A stretch of 5,614 bases of DNA from assembly GCA_016296985.1 (NCBI GenBank), contig JAEDHM010000094.1, positions 1 to 5,614 of the forward strand. The letters run 5' to 3'. Shown in pieces: positions 4,284 to 5,614 of this stretch (position 1 is its first letter; every line of letters starts with the position of its first letter). The DNA comes from Clostridia bacterium (lineage in GTDB: Bacteria; Bacillota; Clostridia; Christensenellales; CAG-1252). A program made the translations under genes and the position numbers. Under the pieces are notes generated by a model. The model was not told where the DNA came from. It saw nothing but the letters and a program-made list of their open reading frames with translations, and did no database searches.

Positions 4284-5614
4284 TTTAAACCTAAATCCTT
4301 AAGTTGTTTGTCATCTACAACGGAAGGCGCATCTGTCATCAAGCAAGAAGCGTTTTGTACTTTGGGGAATGCAATAACGTCTTTGATTGAATCAGTTTTT
4401 GTTAAAAGCATAACCAAACGATCTAAACCAAATGCCAAACCGCAATGAGGAGGAGTTCCATAACGGAAAGCGTCTACGAAATAGCCGAATCTTTCCTTGA
4501 TGGTTTCGTCACTCATCCCAAGCAAGTTGAACATTTTGCATTGTAAGTCAGTACTGTGTATTCTTACGCTACCGCCACCTGCTTCTTCACCATTGATAAC
4601 AAGGTCGTATGCCTTTGAACGAACTGCCAACGGATTGGTTTCCATAAGAGGAATATCTTCATCCATGGGAGCAGTAAAGGGATGGTGTTCTGCAACGTAT
4701 CTACCTTCTTCTTCGCTGTATGCAACAAGAGGGAATTCGGTAACCCAAAGGATTTTGTATCCATCGGGAATAAGATTATGTTCTTTTGCAATCTTCAATC
4801 TTAATGCGCCAAGAGAAGATAATACAACACTGTTTTTAGCGTCGGCAACGATAAATACAGCGTCTCCTGTTTCAGCATTGAGTGCTTTGTTGATTGCATC
4901 CAGTTCTTCGGGTTTCATAAACTTTGCAAAGGAGCAAGTAGTTCCTTCGGGTTTATGTAACATATAGGCCAGACCTTTTGCGCCAAAGTTTTCTTTCAAG
5001 AAAAGTGTAAGCTTATCGATTTCTTTTCTAGTAAACTGTCCTACGATACCTTTTGCGTTTATAGCGCGAACGCTACCCGTCTTGCAAGCATCGGCAAACA
5101 CGGGGAATTCGCAACCGGATACTACTGAAGAAATATCATTGATTTCCATTGCAAATCTTACGTCAGGCTTGTCCGAGCCGTACTTGTCCATAGCCTCGCG
5201 ATAAGGCATTTTAGGAATTGTATTACCGATATCGTAGCCAATAGTTTCCTTGAACACCCTTCTCATAAGTCCTTCGCAAATAGCCATAATATCTTCGGTA
5301 TCGGCAAAGCTCATTTCCATGTCAACTTGGGTAAATTCAGGCTGTCTGTTTGCTCTCAAGTCTTCGTCACGGAAACAACGAGCAATTTGATAGTAACGAT
5401 CAAAACCGCTTATCATCAAAATTTGTTTGTACTGTTGAGGAGATTGAGGTAAAGCGTAAAACTCACCTTGATGGACACGACTTGGTACGAGATAGTCCCT
5501 TGCGCCCTCGGGTGTAGATCTTCCCAAGATAGGAGTCTCAATTTCTAAGAAATTGTTTTCATCCATATAATCTCTTATGATTTTTGAAAGACGACTTCTG
5601 AAAACGATTTTATC
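4280..5614 (-). CDS. aspS: Aspartyl-tRNA synthetase, bacterial type (partial, N-terminus beyond window)
   Basis: A class II synthetase that charges tRNA-Asp in the cytoplasm. The visible 444 residues stay open to the right edge; bacterial AspRS is about 590 residues, so roughly 150 N-terminal residues, including the OB-fold anticodon-binding domain, are outside. Seen in fragment numbering: motif 1 region FLEIETPIL (22-30), STPEGARDYLVPSR (33-46), motif 2 FRDEDLRANRQPEFTQ (81-96), and the bacterial GAD insertion domain at about 150-250. GGGSVRIH (346-353) and motif 3 GLAFGLDRL (392-400) follow, with the normal C-terminus ending LKDLGLK. An ATG at 5566 is not the start, because conserved AspRS sequence continues upstream of it (IIRDYM). 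Whether it also charges tRNA-Asn cannot be judged without the N-terminal domain. Its TGA overlaps the next gene by 4 nt, so it heads or at least joins the operon seen here. The promoter and any T-box leader would lie outside. Confidence 0.97.
   Translation of the reverse strand, partial: DKIVFRSRLSKIIRDYMDENNFLEIETPILGRSTPEGARDYLVPSRVHQGEFYALPQSPQQYKQILMISGFDRYYQIARCFRDEDLRANRQPEFTQVDMEMSFADTEDIMAICEGLMRRVFKETIGYDIGNTIPKMPYREAMDKYGSDKPDVRFAMEINDISSVVSGCEFPVFADACKTGSVRAINAKGIVGQFTRKEIDKLTLFLKENFGAKGLAYMLHKPEGTTCSFAKFMKPEELDAINKALNAETGDAVFIVADAKNSVVLSSLGALRLKIAKEHNLIPDGYKILWVTEFPLVAYSEEEGRYVAEHHPFTAPMDEDIPLMETNPLAVRSKAYDLVINGEEAGGGSVRIHSTDLQCKMFNLLGMSDETIKERFGYFVDAFRYGTPPHCGLAFGLDRLVMLLTKTDSIKDVIAFPKVQNASCLMTDAPSVVDDKQLKDLGLK

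Noticed and set aside
5567..5614. aspS starting at the ATG at 5566 as a truncated gene
   Set aside because: The frame stays open to the window edge and encodes conserved AspRS sequence upstream, so the gene is only cut by the window.

Overview
The window looks like ordinary chromosome from a low-GC, Firmicutes/Clostridia-like bacterium. Indications are the AT-rich composition with A/T-ended codons, strong AGGAGG-type ribosome binding sites, a PcrA-type helicase, a clostridial-style NifS/IscS plus short IscU/NifU scaffold pair, and a bacterial-type AspRS with a GAD domain. No species can be named from the sequence alone. I see no tRNA, rRNA, CRISPR array, insertion sequence or phage gene.

Layout, left to right. 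Positions 1-1688 (minus strand) hold the first 562 codons of a PcrA/UvrD DNA helicase; its C-terminal part, including motif VI, lies beyond the left edge. Its promoter (1695-1723) is unusually good and places the predicted transcription start at or beside the ATG, so the mRNA is probably leaderless. The 84-bp gap 1689-1772 also carries a spaced inverted repeat and a perfect Shine-Dalgarno for a divergent 44-residue basic, probably membrane-associated protein (1773-1907, plus strand). A perfect 12-bp hairpin with T-tracts on both sides (1898-1924) separates this small gene from the converging operon and can serve both strands.

From the right edge to 1933, five minus-strand genes form one tight cluster, in transcription order: aspS (5' end outside the window), an RseC-family membrane protein with a CxxCxxC motif, thioredoxin trxA, cysteine desulfurase iscS, and Fe-S scaffold iscU. 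Three of the four junctions overlap (4, 8 and 8 nt), which suggests translational coupling. Only trxA-iscS has a gap (54 nt), and it contains a perfect 8-1-8 palindrome just upstream of the iscS ribosome binding site.

Functionally, IscS takes sulfur from cysteine and passes it as persulfide to IscU, where [2Fe-2S] clusters are built. Thioredoxin is a general dithiol reductant. The RseC-like protein belongs to a family tied to membrane redox systems and reduction of Fe-S sensors. The cluster is therefore a thiol/Fe-S module attached behind a translation gene. I found no clearly novel system. The items most worth a second look are the leaderless pcrA start, the palindrome before iscS, the small membrane protein and the gene content of the Fe-S operon.
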